Shown in pieces: positions 53,811 to 62,884 of a stretch of DNA of 64,000 bases. The stretch's first letter is position 1. Each line of letters opens with the position of its first letter. The notes under the pieces are model-generated. The model worked only from the letters and a program-made list of their open reading frames with translations, did no database searches and was not told where the DNA came from. The stretch is from an uncultured Bacteroidia bacterium (lineage in GTDB: Bacteria; Bacteroidota; Bacteroidia; Bacteroidales; F082): assembly GCA_902801625.1 (NCBI GenBank), contig CADCJI010000005.1, positions 62,001-126,000 on the forward strand. Direction: 5' to 3'. The position numbers and the translations under genes were made by a program.

Positions 53811-55892
53811 ATGAAACGCATCATCACCATCGTTGCTGCCCTCGTTTTGGCAGCAGGTCTCACCGGAAGGATGGATGCCAAACCTGTGGACAAGGCCACC
53901 GTAGCCCACATGGCTGCACAGATACTGAACAAGACTGTGGTCGACGCCACCCCTGTCCGACTTGACGGATGTTTTCTCTTTAACGGTGCCGACGGCAAAG
54001 GTTTTGTTCTCATGGCCGCCGACGACCGTGTGCGCCCTGTGCTGGCCTATTCGCCCGACGGCACCTTCGACCCCGCCGCAATGCCCGACCACGTGGCCGC
54101 GTGGATTGACGGCTACCGACAAGAAATAGCCTCCGTTGTTGAGGCCACTGCCAGCCCTTCGCCTAAAGTGGCCAAGGAATGGGAACGCTGGAGCAAAGGC
54201 TTCCCGCAAGGCAGAACCACTTGGGTGGATCCCCTGATGACCTCACGCTGGTACCAGCTTGCTCCTTACAACAACCACTGCCCATACGACCCCGATTCTT
54301 TGACCTATTGCCCCACTGGCTGTGTGGCAACGGCTATGGGTCAGATTATGCGCTACTGGCATTGGCCCGAGGTGGGCTATGGCAGCCACAGCTACGATTG
54401 GGCGCCCTACGGCACCCTGTCGGCCGACTTCGGCAACACCTACTACGACTGGGACCACATGCCCGACACGTTGAGTAACGCTTGTACCGACGAAGAAATC
54501 GATGCCGTGGCCACCTTGATGTACCACGCCGGCGTGGCGGTAAGTATGATGTACACCCCTGTGGGTAGCGGCTCTTACTCTTACTCGGCAGGCGGATTGG
54601 AATACCCCTGTGCCGAGAATGCCCTAAAGACCTATTTCCGCTACAACCCCATGTTGTATAGTCTGCATAAGGGTGCACACAGCGATGCTGAGTGGGATTC
54701 CTTGGTGCGTGACGAGCTTGACGCAGGCCGTCCCGTGTACTATTCCGCCATTGATCCTTACAATGGAGGTCATGCTTTCGTCCTCGATGGCTACGACAGC
54801 ATCGGCATGTTCCATGTCAACTGGGGCTGGGCTGGTCGTTACGATGCTTGGTACCTCATCGACTCACTCGCACCTGGTGCAGGCAGCATGGGCGGAGATC
54901 CGTTACTTTGCTTCAACAGCAAAGCCGTCGCTCTCTTTGGTGTCTGTCCCGCCTCTATGCCGACGAGCGAGCCTTCGACCGTTAGCGTCGTCAGCAACGA
55001 CCCAACGCTGGGTACGGTGACAGGCAGCGGCATCTATCAAACCTACGACACGGTAAATGTTGAGGTGAATGCCGCCGAAGGTTGCCGTTATGTGACAATG
55101 GCCACGAGTAAGCGCAGCATCCCCTTCTCGTTCCTCGCCTTAGGACAAGACTACGAAGACACCGCCTATTTCGAGCGCATCACCGGCGACACCATTAGCT
55201 ATAGTTACGACTACAACACTGACCGCTATCCCTACGGCGTGTACGGCACCATCGAGTGGGGCATGCGCATCCCCGCCTCAATGCGGCAGGGCAAGGAACT
55301 CACTGCCGTGCAGCTGTACTATCTCGCCGAAGGCGACTACACGCTCAACATCTACGAAGGCGAGTCCCTCAACGGCAACACGCCTGTCTACACCAAGACC
55401 TATTATCTTGACGGCGAGCAAGGCTGGCGCACATTAGAACTCGATAACATCCTGTCGTTCGCTCATGGGCAGACTGCCTGGGTGACTTTCAGTTTCAACG
55501 ATCCTACCGGTTCGGCTGCTCCCCTTGCTACTACCAGCTATTGCGGCAACCCTGACGGCTCATGGTACCACTTCAGCCTGTGGAGCAACAGTTGGGACGT
55601 CTATACCAACCTCTCCGTCTATCTTACCTGGATGATCCGCGCCGTGCTGGTCGATGAAACTGGCATTGAGGATATCTTTGACAGTGACCAGGGGAATTTC
55701 GCGTATGTCAGCGACGGCAACATCATCGTCAACGGCGAGGGAACCTTGCAAATGATTGACATGACGGGGCGCGTCATCGTTCAGGGAGACGCGATAAATC
55801 GCGTCTGTACCAGCGGGATGACATCCGGGGTCTATGTTTTGCGCCTCATCAATGGAAATGCTGTAAAGACGCAGAAGATTGTAATTAAATAG
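53811..55892 (+). CDS. C10-family (streptopain-like) cysteine peptidase, T9SS-secreted
   Basis: 693 residues. Signal peptide (KRIITIVAALVLAAGLTG), Spi-like propeptide (~25-130), then the C10 domain with Cys171 (TGCVATAMGQIMRYW), His321 (GGHAFVLDGY) and VNWGWAGRYD. A beta-rich region follows (~385-620) and a T9SS sorting domain closes the protein (GEGTLQMIDMTGRVIV...KTQKIVIK). Same catalytic layout as the protein at 1051 but with an intact end. Known C10 members include streptopain and prtT, which degrade host proteins. Part of the sorting domain is encoded by a palindromic repeat (55787-55806). It follows the beta-helix gene by 92 bases and may share its transcript. Confidence 0.9.
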   Translation: MKRIITIVAALVLAAGLTGRMDAKPVDKATVAHMAAQILNKTVVDATPVRLDGCFLFNGADGKGFVLMAADDRVRPVLAYSPDGTFDPAAMPDHVAAWIDGYRQEIASVVEATASPSPKVAKEWERWSKGFPQGRTTWVDPLMTSRWYQLAPYNNHCPYDPDSLTYCPTGCVATAMGQIMRYWHWPEVGYGSHSYDWAPYGTLSADFGNTYYDWDHMPDTLSNACTDEEIDAVATLMYHAGVAVSMMYTPVGSGSYSYSAGGLEYPCAENALKTYFRYNPMLYSLHKGAHSDAEWDSLVRDELDAGRPVYYSAIDPYNGGHAFVLDGYDSIGMFHVNWGWAGRYDAWYLIDSLAPGAGSMGGDPLLCFNSKAVALFGVCPASMPTSEPSTVSVVSNDPTLGTVTGSGIYQTYDTVNVEVNAAEGCRYVTMATSKRSIPFSFLALGQDYEDTAYFERITGDTISYSYDYNTDRYPYGVYGTIEWGMRIPASMRQGKELTAVQLYYLAEGDYTLNIYEGESLNGNTPVYTKTYYLDGEQGWRTLELDNILSFAHGQTAWVTFSFNDPTGSAAPLATTSYCGNPDGSWYHFSLWSNSWDVYTNLSVYLTWMIRAVLVDETGIEDIFDSDQGNFAYVSDGNIIVNGEGTLQMIDMTGRVIVQGDAINRVCTSGMTSGVYVLRLINGNAVKTQKIVIK
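55787..55806. repeat. Palindrome of the GAGACGCGAT type inside the C10 peptidase gene
   Basis: AGACGCGAT-aa-ATCGCGTCT is a perfect 9-bp inverted repeat related to the GTAGAGACG intergenic family. It is translated as GDAINRV within the sorting domain. Confidence 0.6.
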
Positions 55893-55906
55893 CAAATGGT
55901 TCAAAA

Positions 55907-55939
55907 CAAAAAAACTCCAGCAAATGCTGGAGTTTTTTT
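55907..55939. terminator. Intrinsic terminator shared by two convergent genes
   Basis: ACTCCAGC-aaat-GCTGGAGT with A- and T-runs. The T-run reaches the stop codon of nrdG (55938-55940), so one hairpin serves the C10 peptidase gene and, from the other side, nrdG. Confidence 0.85.
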
Positions 55940-56432
55940 ATGGCTCGTTTTCAACAATTTCTACCTTCTTGTTCCTTCGAAACCACTCCGTGATGTCTTT
56001 CACACGGCCGTCGGCCAATCGTTTCATCATGCGCTGGTTGGTGGTTGCACTGTCCAAGGCACCCAATTCAGCCACATATCGGCCTAACTTGATGTAGTCG
56101 AAGTGGTCGGTGGAGACATTTTGTGGCAGGTCGTTCTTGCCAGAATACCAAGCCACTTTGACTCCATAGTCTTTTTTCACTTGGTTGGCCAATTGGGCCA
56201 CCGACTCGGGTTCGTTGTCGCCACCCATGAAGCACACACAGGTGATGCCCGTCTTGTATTGTTCCACAAGGCGATACAATTCCTTGGTGTCCAGTTGTTT
56301 ACCCGTGTTTTCCCACAAATACTTGCTGTGGCAACCTGGGCATTGGTTGGGACAGTTGGTGATATTAATGGCAAGGGTCACTTCTTCAGGAACTTCCTGA
56401 AAGACGATATCAAAATTGGCGTATTTTAGCAT
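55938..56432 (-). CDS. nrdG: Anaerobic ribonucleotide reductase activating protein
   Basis: 164 residues from MLKYANFDIVFQE. Radical SAM motif CPNQCPGC (CxxxCxxC) in NITNCPNQCPGCHSKYLW, with CFMGGDNEP as the SAM-binding GGE-like segment. It generates the glycyl radical on NrdD. The start overlaps the end of nrdD by 7 bases, so the two are translated together and both follow the cobalamin riboswitch. Confidence 0.92.
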   Translation of the reverse strand: MLKYANFDIVFQEVPEEVTLAINITNCPNQCPGCHSKYLWENTGKQLDTKELYRLVEQYKTGITCVCFMGGDNEPESVAQLANQVKKDYGVKVAWYSGKNDLPQNVSTDHFDYIKLGRYVAELGALDSATTNQRMMKRLADGRVKDITEWFRRNKKVEIVENEP

Positions 56433-58525
56433 CGGTCCATCTCCATTTTTCCATAGTGACGGCGGGCGGCTTCCTCTTGGCGTGGCTCGCTGAAATTGCT
56501 GACGCGCTTCAGGTAACCGATGATGCGGGTCAGGTAGTCGATGTTGTGGCTGTGGCACTCAGGGCATTCCTTTAGGTAACGCTTGTCGATGTGGCCGCAG
56601 TCGTTGCAAATCGTGTTCGGGATGTTGAAAGTAAAGTAATTGCAGCCTTCGCGGGCAGCCACACGCAGCAGCTGGCGGTACTGTTCCTTGGTGAGGTGTT
56701 CCTCAAGGTTGCAGTGTAACGCCGAGCCGCCGGTGAGGTGCTTGATGTACTTCTCGCCGTGGAGGCGGAACTTGTCGAGGACATTGGTGTTGGGGTCTTC
56801 CACGATGTAGAAATAGCTGTTGTAGCAATCGCGGTGCACCTCGTAACCGTCCTCTTTGTCCCACTTGGCGTGTTTCACGCCCACGTTCTCGGCGGGAATC
56901 ATCTCACAGTTGAACATCAGGCCATCTTTCTTTGAGTAGTACTTTTTGTTGTAACGCTCGATAAGCCCGAGTACATCCTGCACAAACTTTTCATATTCTG
57001 GGTTGTCAGAGATCTTGATTTTCAGGAACTCAGCGGCTTCCACTAGGCCGTTCACGCCAATGGTAAGGTATTGACGCGAGAGATTAATGTAACCGGCATC
57101 GAAGAGCGGCAGCATACCTTTCTTCTGGAGTTCCTTCAGGTTTTCGTTGTAGCATATCTGCACCTTGTGGCAGAGGTCGACGATCTCCTCGAGGAAGGTG
57201 AGATAATGCATGTTGTTGCGTGCAGCATATTGGATGCAGCGGTTCAGATTAATGGTCAGTACGCTCTTGGAGCCAGTGGACACGCCACCAGCACCAAGGG
57301 TGTAACTGAAGCCGTTGTCCTGGATTTCGTTACGCAAGCGGCAGCACGAGGAGAGTGAGTCAGCGTTGTCGCTGAGGTAGGTGAAGAAGGAATGACCTTC
57401 TGCATACATCTCGGCGGTAAAGTCGCCCCATTCCTGGTCGATGACGTCGCCGTCTTTCGAGAGCAACGCCATCGTTTCCACCGGGAAGGTGAGCACACTT
57501 CTCAAACGCTCGGCATTGAACCATTTTTGGAGCCAGCTCAGCGACTCCCAGTCGGGTTGGGTGCCATCGGGGAAGTAGAAGTTGCCAAACAGCGACTCAA
57601 AGTAATTCTTGTCGTAATAGGCGATATTCCAGAACACCGACTGGTAATTCCTTGCGCCAGCAGGTTGGTTCAAGGAATACACGATTTGCTGGAAGCAGTC
57701 GGTGATCACCTTGTCGATGGTACGCGGTTTCAAGGAGTGGTCGACCACCTCATCGGCGCGTTTGTAATAATCTGGACCGTAGTCCTTGGCGATGAAATAG
57801 TTCATGTACATCAGGAACTCCGGCGTGGCGCAGGCACCTGACAATTGCGAGGAGACCATAAACACCATATTAATAAAGCCGCCACAGAAGGAACGCAGCT
57901 TGGTGGGGGCAGTGCTGTTGCCGCCGATGGATGCTGTGCCTTCGTTGAGCCAGGGGTACATGGTGATGGAGGCGCAGTAGTTGGCCAAACTGGTCTCGTC
58001 GTTCTTGTAGATGAAGTGGTTGTTGAGCAAATAGAGGTAACGGTCAGCAAGTTCTTTGCCAAAGACTTCTTTGATGCGATCCGTCAGCAGGCGGCGGTTG
58101 ATGCGGATGAAGCTCGACTTGGGCAACTCGCCGATGAGCGTGGCAATATTTTTCTTCTCCACGTTGGCATTGGCATCGTACTTCGAGCCAGTGGCGGCAT
58201 TCGAGGCGTTGACGTAGTTGCTCAAGAAGTCAATCTTCTCGCGAATCTCACGGTCTTCGGTGTGCTTCTGGCGGTACAGGATGTAGTTTTTGGCCACAGT
58301 GTAGTACTGTTCCGCCATTAATGCGGTCTCCACCTGGTTTTGAATCTCCTCCACGGTGATGCCATTGGTCACGCGGACGCGACTCAAGATGCCGTTGAGG
58401 TCCTCATCTGTGGCGTAGAAGCCTGAGGCGAGAAAAGCTTTGCTGATGGCGTTTTTAATCTTGTCAAGAGAGAAGGCTTCCTGCTTGCCGTCCCTTTTGG
58501 TAATGTACAATCCTCCGTTGCTCAT
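56426..58525 (-). CDS. nrdD: Anaerobic (class III) ribonucleoside-triphosphate reductase
   Basis: About 699 residues from MSNGGLYITKRDGKQEAF; the longer reading needs a TTG start and is less likely. N-terminal ATP-cone (regulation of activity), the reductase barrel, then a C-terminal zinc site (CNDCGH...CPECHS) and the glycyl-radical loop TRIIGYL. It reduces ribonucleotides to deoxyribonucleotides without oxygen and without B12. Leader of about 270 bases with a cobalamin riboswitch, so it is expected to be lowered when B12 is plentiful. Confidence 0.93.
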   Translation of the reverse strand: MSNGGLYITKRDGKQEAFSLDKIKNAISKAFLASGFYATDEDLNGILSRVRVTNGITVEEIQNQVETALMAEQYYTVAKNYILYRQKHTEDREIREKIDFLSNYVNASNAATGSKYDANANVEKKNIATLIGELPKSSFIRINRRLLTDRIKEVFGKELADRYLYLLNNHFIYKNDETSLANYCASITMYPWLNEGTASIGGNSTAPTKLRSFCGGFINMVFMVSSQLSGACATPEFLMYMNYFIAKDYGPDYYKRADEVVDHSLKPRTIDKVITDCFQQIVYSLNQPAGARNYQSVFWNIAYYDKNYFESLFGNFYFPDGTQPDWESLSWLQKWFNAERLRSVLTFPVETMALLSKDGDVIDQEWGDFTAEMYAEGHSFFTYLSDNADSLSSCCRLRNEIQDNGFSYTLGAGGVSTGSKSVLTINLNRCIQYAARNNMHYLTFLEEIVDLCHKVQICYNENLKELQKKGMLPLFDAGYINLSRQYLTIGVNGLVEAAEFLKIKISDNPEYEKFVQDVLGLIERYNKKYYSKKDGLMFNCEMIPAENVGVKHAKWDKEDGYEVHRDCYNSYFYIVEDPNTNVLDKFRLHGEKYIKHLTGGSALHCNLEEHLTKEQYRQLLRVAAREGCNYFTFNIPNTICNDCGHIDKRYLKECPECHSHNIDYLTRIIGYLKRVSNFSEPRQEEAARRHYGKMEMDRC

Positions 58526-58595
58526 ATAATGTGCTCGTTTTCTGTTTGTTGCATCAAAACTGATGCCTAGTATAGTAATCGTTTTCAATCAATCG

Positions 58596-58628
58596 GCACG
58601 CTACCCTTATCCCGAGGGATGGCAGTGC
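58596..58628 (-). promoter_or_regulatory. Hairpin between riboswitch and nrdD (probable expression platform)
   Basis: GCAC/GTGC outer pairs and an ATCCC-GA-GGGAT inner stem lie just after the riboswitch core. No T-run follows, so control is more likely by translation or by an alternative fold than by simple termination. It lies about 70 bases upstream of the nrdD start. Confidence 0.5.
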
Positions 58629-58636
58629 TTCAGTTT

Positions 58637-58796
58637 CCAAGGCAGGTCTTCTGACTTACTCCCTTCCAGACGGCCTTCCCGTCCTCTTGGTTGGGACAGT
58701 GGCATGGGGTGTCCGGTATGTTTCAGAGCTCACAGCTACGGGTATAGTCCCTGATTTTCACGGGGTTCCCTATTAATCTCCTCCGATGAACCTTGT
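58637..58796 (-). promoter_or_regulatory. Cobalamin riboswitch in front of nrdD
   Basis: Read on the minus strand the leader has the hallmarks of the cobalamin aptamer: GGGAACCCCGTGAAAATCAG, ACTATACCCGTAGCTGTGA, CATGCCACTG and the B12-box-like AGTCAGAAGACCTGCC. Stem P1 forms from CAAGG (58791-58795) and CCTTG (58638-58642). It begins within a few bases of the expected transcript start. Such elements usually switch genes off when adenosylcobalamin binds. Confidence 0.9.
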
Positions 58797-58800
58797 TCTG

Positions 58801-58833
58801 CAAAGGTATAGCATTTTGGTTTCACCGACCAAA
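58801..58833 (-). promoter_or_regulatory. Promoter of nrdDG
   Basis: On the minus strand TTTG (58830-58833), a 21-base gap and TACCTTTG (58801-58808). The transcript would start right at the riboswitch. Confidence 0.7.
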
Positions 58834-58891
58834 TAAATTGTTGATTTTTTTTGTCAACAAAATTATCAACATGCTAATTGCATGATTTCAT

Positions 58892-58899
58892 TATCTTTG
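58892..58899 (+). promoter_or_regulatory. -7 promoter element of rnr
   Basis: TATCTTTG, 20 bases before the ATG at 58920. It makes the upstream in-frame ATG at 58878 unlikely. Confidence 0.55.
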
Positions 58900-58919
58900 C
58901 AAAAAATTTCGCATTTGAT

Positions 58920-61118
58920 ATGGCCAAAAAGAAAAAAATCGAGAATAAACTCAGCACTTTCACAAGTGTGATATTAGGCATTTTTGCCGACCAGCCTTTC
59001 CGCCCGAAGAACTACAAGCAGGTCTGCAAGATCATGGGTATCAAGGACCAAGCAGGAAAGGATGTGGTATATAATCTCCTCATCGACTTGAAAGACAAAG
59101 GCTTGCTGCAAGAGGTGCGCCCTTACAGTTATGTGATGGGTCCCGAGGGTATGGCGCAGTTTGGACCGAAGACGAAGTATGTGGAAGGCACAGTGGAGAT
59201 GAAGTCGACGGGCAAGGCCTATGTGGTGCGCGACGATGGCGAAGGCGAGGACATCTTCATTGCGGCACAAGATACCTACAAAGCTTTGCACGGCGACCGT
59301 GTGCGCGTGGCCATGTTTCCCAAGCGTAACAACAGCAAACCTGAGGGTGAGATTGTGGAGGTGCTCGAACGCAAGCATACCGAGTTTGTGGGCGTACTTA
59401 GCATCTCGCATGGCTATGTCTTTGTCCGCCCCGATGTGGACTGGATGCCAGTGGATATCTTTATCCCGCGAGGCGACCTAAATGGTGCCAAAGACGGGCA
59501 GAAGGTCATCGTCCACCTCACAGATTGGCCCGACGGCTCGGGTAATCCTTTCGGCGAAATTGTCCGCGTGCTCGGCAAGCCTGGCGAGAATGATGTAGAG
59601 ATGGAATCCATCTTGGCGGCACACGATTATCCGATAGAGTTCCCTGAAGATGTGGAAAGAGAAGCCGATAGAATTCCAGTTACCATCAGCAAGGACGAAA
59701 TCAAAAAACGCCGCGACTTCCGCAAGGTATTCACCATTACCATCGACCCCGCTGACGCCAAGGACTTTGATGATGCCATTTCATTGCAAAAACTACCCAA
59801 CAGCCATTGGGAGGTGGGTGTCCACATCGCCGATGTGTCGCACTATGTGCAGAAAGGCTCGGCCATCGACAAGGAAGCTCTCGACCGAGGTACTTCTGTC
59901 TATCTTGTCGACCGCACTATCCCCATGCTGCCTGAGAAACTCTGTAACAATGTCTGTTCGCTCCGTCCCGATGAGGAGAAACTCACCTTCTCTGTGGTCT
60001 TCGAAATGGACGATGAAGCCAAGATTTACGATAAGTGGATTGGCAAAACCATCATTAAATCGTGCCGCCGCTATAATTACGAGGAGGTACAGACCATGAT
60101 CGAAGGTGGCGAGGGTGACTATAAGGATGAGATTCTGACATTTAATAGTTTGGCTACCAAGCTCCGTGAAAAACGTATGGAGGCAGGTAGCATCAATTTC
60201 CACTCGGAGGAGGTGAAATTCATCCTTGACGAGAACAAGAAACCCATTGACACCTATGTACGTGTGCAGAACGAGTCGCACGAACTCATTGAAGACTTTA
60301 TGTTGCTAGCCAACCGCACAGTGGCCGAGACCTTCGGCAAGCCAGAGAGCAAGTGGCATAACAACACCTTTGTCTACCGCGTTCACGATGAACCTAATCC
60401 CGAGAAACTCAACAAGTTCATGCTGCTCATCTCGCGTTTAGGCTATTCGATGAACCTCAGCAACCGCACGACCTTGGTGAATTCTTACAACAAACTCTTC
60501 GAGGATGTGGAAGGCAAGGGAGAGAAAAACCTCATCCAGACAGTTGCATTACGCACTATGGCCAAAGCGGTCTATAGTACCGACAACATCGGGCACTACG
60601 GCTTGGCCTTTGACTATTACACCCACTTCACTTCACCCATCCGCCGTTACCCCGACTTGATGGTTCACCGACTGATAGAAAGGTATCTCATCGAAAACCA
60701 AGGCTCGGTCAACAAGAAGGAATACGAGGAAATGTGCGTCCATGCCAGCGAGATGGAGAAACAGGCCGAGGAGATGGAACGTCAGAGTATTAAATACAAA
60801 CAGGCTGAGTACCTGCAAGATAAGGTTGGTCAGGTGTTTGAGGGTTTGGTCTCAGGTGTCAGCAAATGGGGTTTGTTTGTCGAGCTGAAAGGCAACAAAT
60901 GCGAAGGTTTGGTACGCTACGAAGACCTTCCTGGCGACTATTATTATCTCGACGATGACAACTTCCGTGTCATAGGGCAGGAGACGGGTCGTGTCATCCA
61001 ATTGGGCGACGAGGTGCGCATTCGCGTGAAAGCTGTCGACCTCTTCAAGCACAAGATGGACTTCGAGATGCTGGCCGATACGATGCCTAAGAAGTCGAAA
61101 CAAAGAAGAAGATATTAA
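58920..61118 (+). CDS. rnr: Ribonuclease R
   Basis: 732 residues from MAKKKKIENKL. N-terminal winged-helix and cold-shock-like RNA-binding regions (to ~250), the RNB nuclease domain with metal-binding Asp residues in DPADAKDFDDAISL (~276-289) and HFTSPIRRYPDLMVHR, and a C-terminal S1 domain (GQVFEGLVSGVSKWGLFVEL) with a basic tail. A 3'-5' exoribonuclease that degrades structured RNA and takes part in RNA quality control. Divergent from nrdD. Confidence 0.95.
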   Translation: MAKKKKIENKLSTFTSVILGIFADQPFRPKNYKQVCKIMGIKDQAGKDVVYNLLIDLKDKGLLQEVRPYSYVMGPEGMAQFGPKTKYVEGTVEMKSTGKAYVVRDDGEGEDIFIAAQDTYKALHGDRVRVAMFPKRNNSKPEGEIVEVLERKHTEFVGVLSISHGYVFVRPDVDWMPVDIFIPRGDLNGAKDGQKVIVHLTDWPDGSGNPFGEIVRVLGKPGENDVEMESILAAHDYPIEFPEDVEREADRIPVTISKDEIKKRRDFRKVFTITIDPADAKDFDDAISLQKLPNSHWEVGVHIADVSHYVQKGSAIDKEALDRGTSVYLVDRTIPMLPEKLCNNVCSLRPDEEKLTFSVVFEMDDEAKIYDKWIGKTIIKSCRRYNYEEVQTMIEGGEGDYKDEILTFNSLATKLREKRMEAGSINFHSEEVKFILDENKKPIDTYVRVQNESHELIEDFMLLANRTVAETFGKPESKWHNNTFVYRVHDEPNPEKLNKFMLLISRLGYSMNLSNRTTLVNSYNKLFEDVEGKGEKNLIQTVALRTMAKAVYSTDNIGHYGLAFDYYTHFTSPIRRYPDLMVHRLIERYLIENQGSVNKKEYEEMCVHASEMEKQAEEMERQSIKYKQAEYLQDKVGQVFEGLVSGVSKWGLFVELKGNKCEGLVRYEDLPGDYYYLDDDNFRVIGQETGRVIQLGDEVRIRVKAVDLFKHKMDFEMLADTMPKKSKQRRRY

Positions 61119-61128
61119 GAAAATATTG

Positions 61129-61136
61129 TACTTTTG
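61129..61136 (+). promoter_or_regulatory. -7 promoter element
   Basis: TACTTTTG, 23 bases before the ATG at 61159, so the first BACON-like lipoprotein gene has its own promoter. Confidence 0.5.
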
Positions 61137-61158
61137 CACTTTAAAACTAACTAATAAA

Positions 61159-61971
61159 ATGAAAAAGCATACCCTTCATTTAGCAATTGTAGCCTTGTTG
61201 CTCATTGCGGCAGCTGAATTCACAAGCTGCGTAAAAAAGTACGAAATCCATGTTCCCACGAATAACCTTTGGTTTGGCATGGAAGCTAGCTCACAGACTA
61301 TTGACTTTACTGCCAACTGCGAATGGACCATCACCAGAAACGACGATGCCGATTGGTATACCATTAGCACAATGAGTGGCAAAAACGACGGCTCGCTCAC
61401 CATCACTGTCGAAGCCATGGAGGATGGCGATTTCCGTGGTTCCTCCTTCGTCATCAATTCGCCTGGTGGACACGTCTATCGTACGGTTTTCGTCTCGCAA
61501 AACAAGTTGGATTTTGACGGCCTTTATAATAAGGTGTTTGGCGTGTCAAGCTTAGAGCATTGGAACACAGACTATTTTGATCAGATGATTGAGGATTCGT
61601 ACAAGCACCATGAATTTGACCCTCACGACACGGCGACTGGTTATACCATGTATTTCCTTGCCGATGGGACGGGAGTGCAGATGGACCATCATAATGACAC
61701 GGCGGTCTATTATGTTTTCTCTTACGAATACAATCCTATTAATCAGCTTCTGCATATTGAATTTGAGACAATTGAAGACGCTCCAGAGGACTATGATCCT
61801 CAAGTATTGACGGCCAGCGACTCACTTTTCCGTTTCGTCCACGAATACAGGGAACACTGGTGGGAGCGCGCTGACATGCGCAAGATCGGTACAATCAATC
61901 CAGATGTTAGGGCTCTTATTAAACAGAAGGCCATTAAGCGCAAGGGCGATGAACCGATTTTCCAATTCTAA
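61159..61971 (+). CDS. BACON-like domain lipoprotein, copy 1
   Basis: 270 residues; lipobox Cys in AEFTSCVKK. A BACON-like beta-sandwich follows (QTIDFTANCEWTITRNDDADWYTIST...GSLTITVEA...RGSSFVINSPGG), then a domain with VFGVSSLEHWNTDYFDQMIED and HEYREHWWERADMRKIGTI. BACON domains in Bacteroidota surface lipoproteins often bind glycans or mucin. Close paralog of the next gene over the whole length. Second domain unknown. Confidence 0.8.
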   Translation: MKKHTLHLAIVALLLIAAAEFTSCVKKYEIHVPTNNLWFGMEASSQTIDFTANCEWTITRNDDADWYTISTMSGKNDGSLTITVEAMEDGDFRGSSFVINSPGGHVYRTVFVSQNKLDFDGLYNKVFGVSSLEHWNTDYFDQMIEDSYKHHEFDPHDTATGYTMYFLADGTGVQMDHHNDTAVYYVFSYEYNPINQLLHIEFETIEDAPEDYDPQVLTASDSLFRFVHEYREHWWERADMRKIGTINPDVRALIKQKAIKRKGDEPIFQF

Positions 61972-61980
61972 TGATGTCTT

Positions 61981-62008
61981 GTAGAGACGGTGTGCACGCC
62001 GTCTCTAC
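61981..62008. repeat. GTAGAGACG...CGTCTCTAC palindromic repeat
   Basis: Inverted repeat between the two lipoprotein genes; same family as 45920-45947. It is open to translation upstream of the second gene but has no signal of being coding. Confidence 0.8.
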
Positions 62009-62027
62009 CCATTTAAATCAAAGACCT

Positions 62028-62843
62028 ATGAGAAAAAATAAAACATATCTTTTTGTCCTAGCTATGGCTTTGTTGTGCCTTACGGGTTGTGTCAAGGACT
62101 ATAGTATTGTGGTTTCATCTCAAGACCTTCGTTTTGGGTTGCAGTCTGAGAGCCAAACGATTACCATCAATGCCAATTGCAAATGGACAATAACCAAGAA
62201 TGACGATGCCGATTGGTATACCATTTCTCCCATGTCGGGTCGCGCCAAAGACAGTATTGTTACGGTCACCGTTAAGGATTATAGCGGAGGCGATTTCCGT
62301 GGTTCTTCTTTTGTCGTCAATTCGCCTGGCGGTCACGTCTATCGTACGGTTTTCATCAGCCAAAACAAGCTTGACTTCGATGGTTTGGTTAACAAGGTGT
62401 TTGGCTTGACCACCTTAGAGCATTGGAATACTGATTTTTATGGGCAAATTATAGAAGATGACTATGACCTTTACGAGTATGACCCCTACGATACCACAAG
62501 AGGGCAGCGGATGTATTTCTTCGAGAATGGCCAGGGCATACAACGCCGCGTTCTTGAGCGATATGACAGCGTCATTTATTATCTTTTCGATTATGACTAT
62601 GACAGCGATAGCAGCATTTTTCATATCGTGTTCCATTTAGATGATGGTGGACTTGAACCTTATGATCCAGAGGTGCTTTGTGCCTCCGACTCGCTTTATC
62701 GTATCTTCCATGAATACAAGCCTAACTGGTGGGAACGCGCCGACATGCGTAAGGTGGGAACAATCACGCCTGATGAGAAATCAATGCTGATGCGCGCTGT
62801 CAAGAACCGTAAAGGCAACGGTGGTATTTTCAAAACGGATTAA
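62028..62843 (+). CDS. BACON-like domain lipoprotein, copy 2
   Basis: 271 residues; start at 62028, after the palindromic repeat, giving a lipoprotein signal (LFVLAMALLCLTGCVKD). Same two-domain layout as copy 1, with the near-identical stretches WTITKNDDADWYTISPMSG, NSPGGHVYRTVF and QNKLDFDGLVNKVFG. Tandem duplication is clear. Differences are largest in the second domain, suggesting changed ligand preference. Confidence 0.8.
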   Translation: MRKNKTYLFVLAMALLCLTGCVKDYSIVVSSQDLRFGLQSESQTITINANCKWTITKNDDADWYTISPMSGRAKDSIVTVTVKDYSGGDFRGSSFVVNSPGGHVYRTVFISQNKLDFDGLVNKVFGLTTLEHWNTDFYGQIIEDDYDLYEYDPYDTTRGQRMYFFENGQGIQRRVLERYDSVIYYLFDYDYDSDSSIFHIVFHLDDGGLEPYDPEVLCASDSLYRIFHEYKPNWWERADMRKVGTITPDEKSMLMRAVKNRKGNGGIFKTD

Positions 62844-62845
62844 TT

Positions 62846-62873
62846 GTAGAGACGTAACACGCTACGTCTCTAC
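62846..62873. repeat. GTAGAGACG...CGTCTCTAC palindromic repeat
   Basis: Third intergenic copy, directly after the stop of the second lipoprotein gene. Confidence 0.8.
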
Positions 62874-62884
62874 TTGCATAAAAC

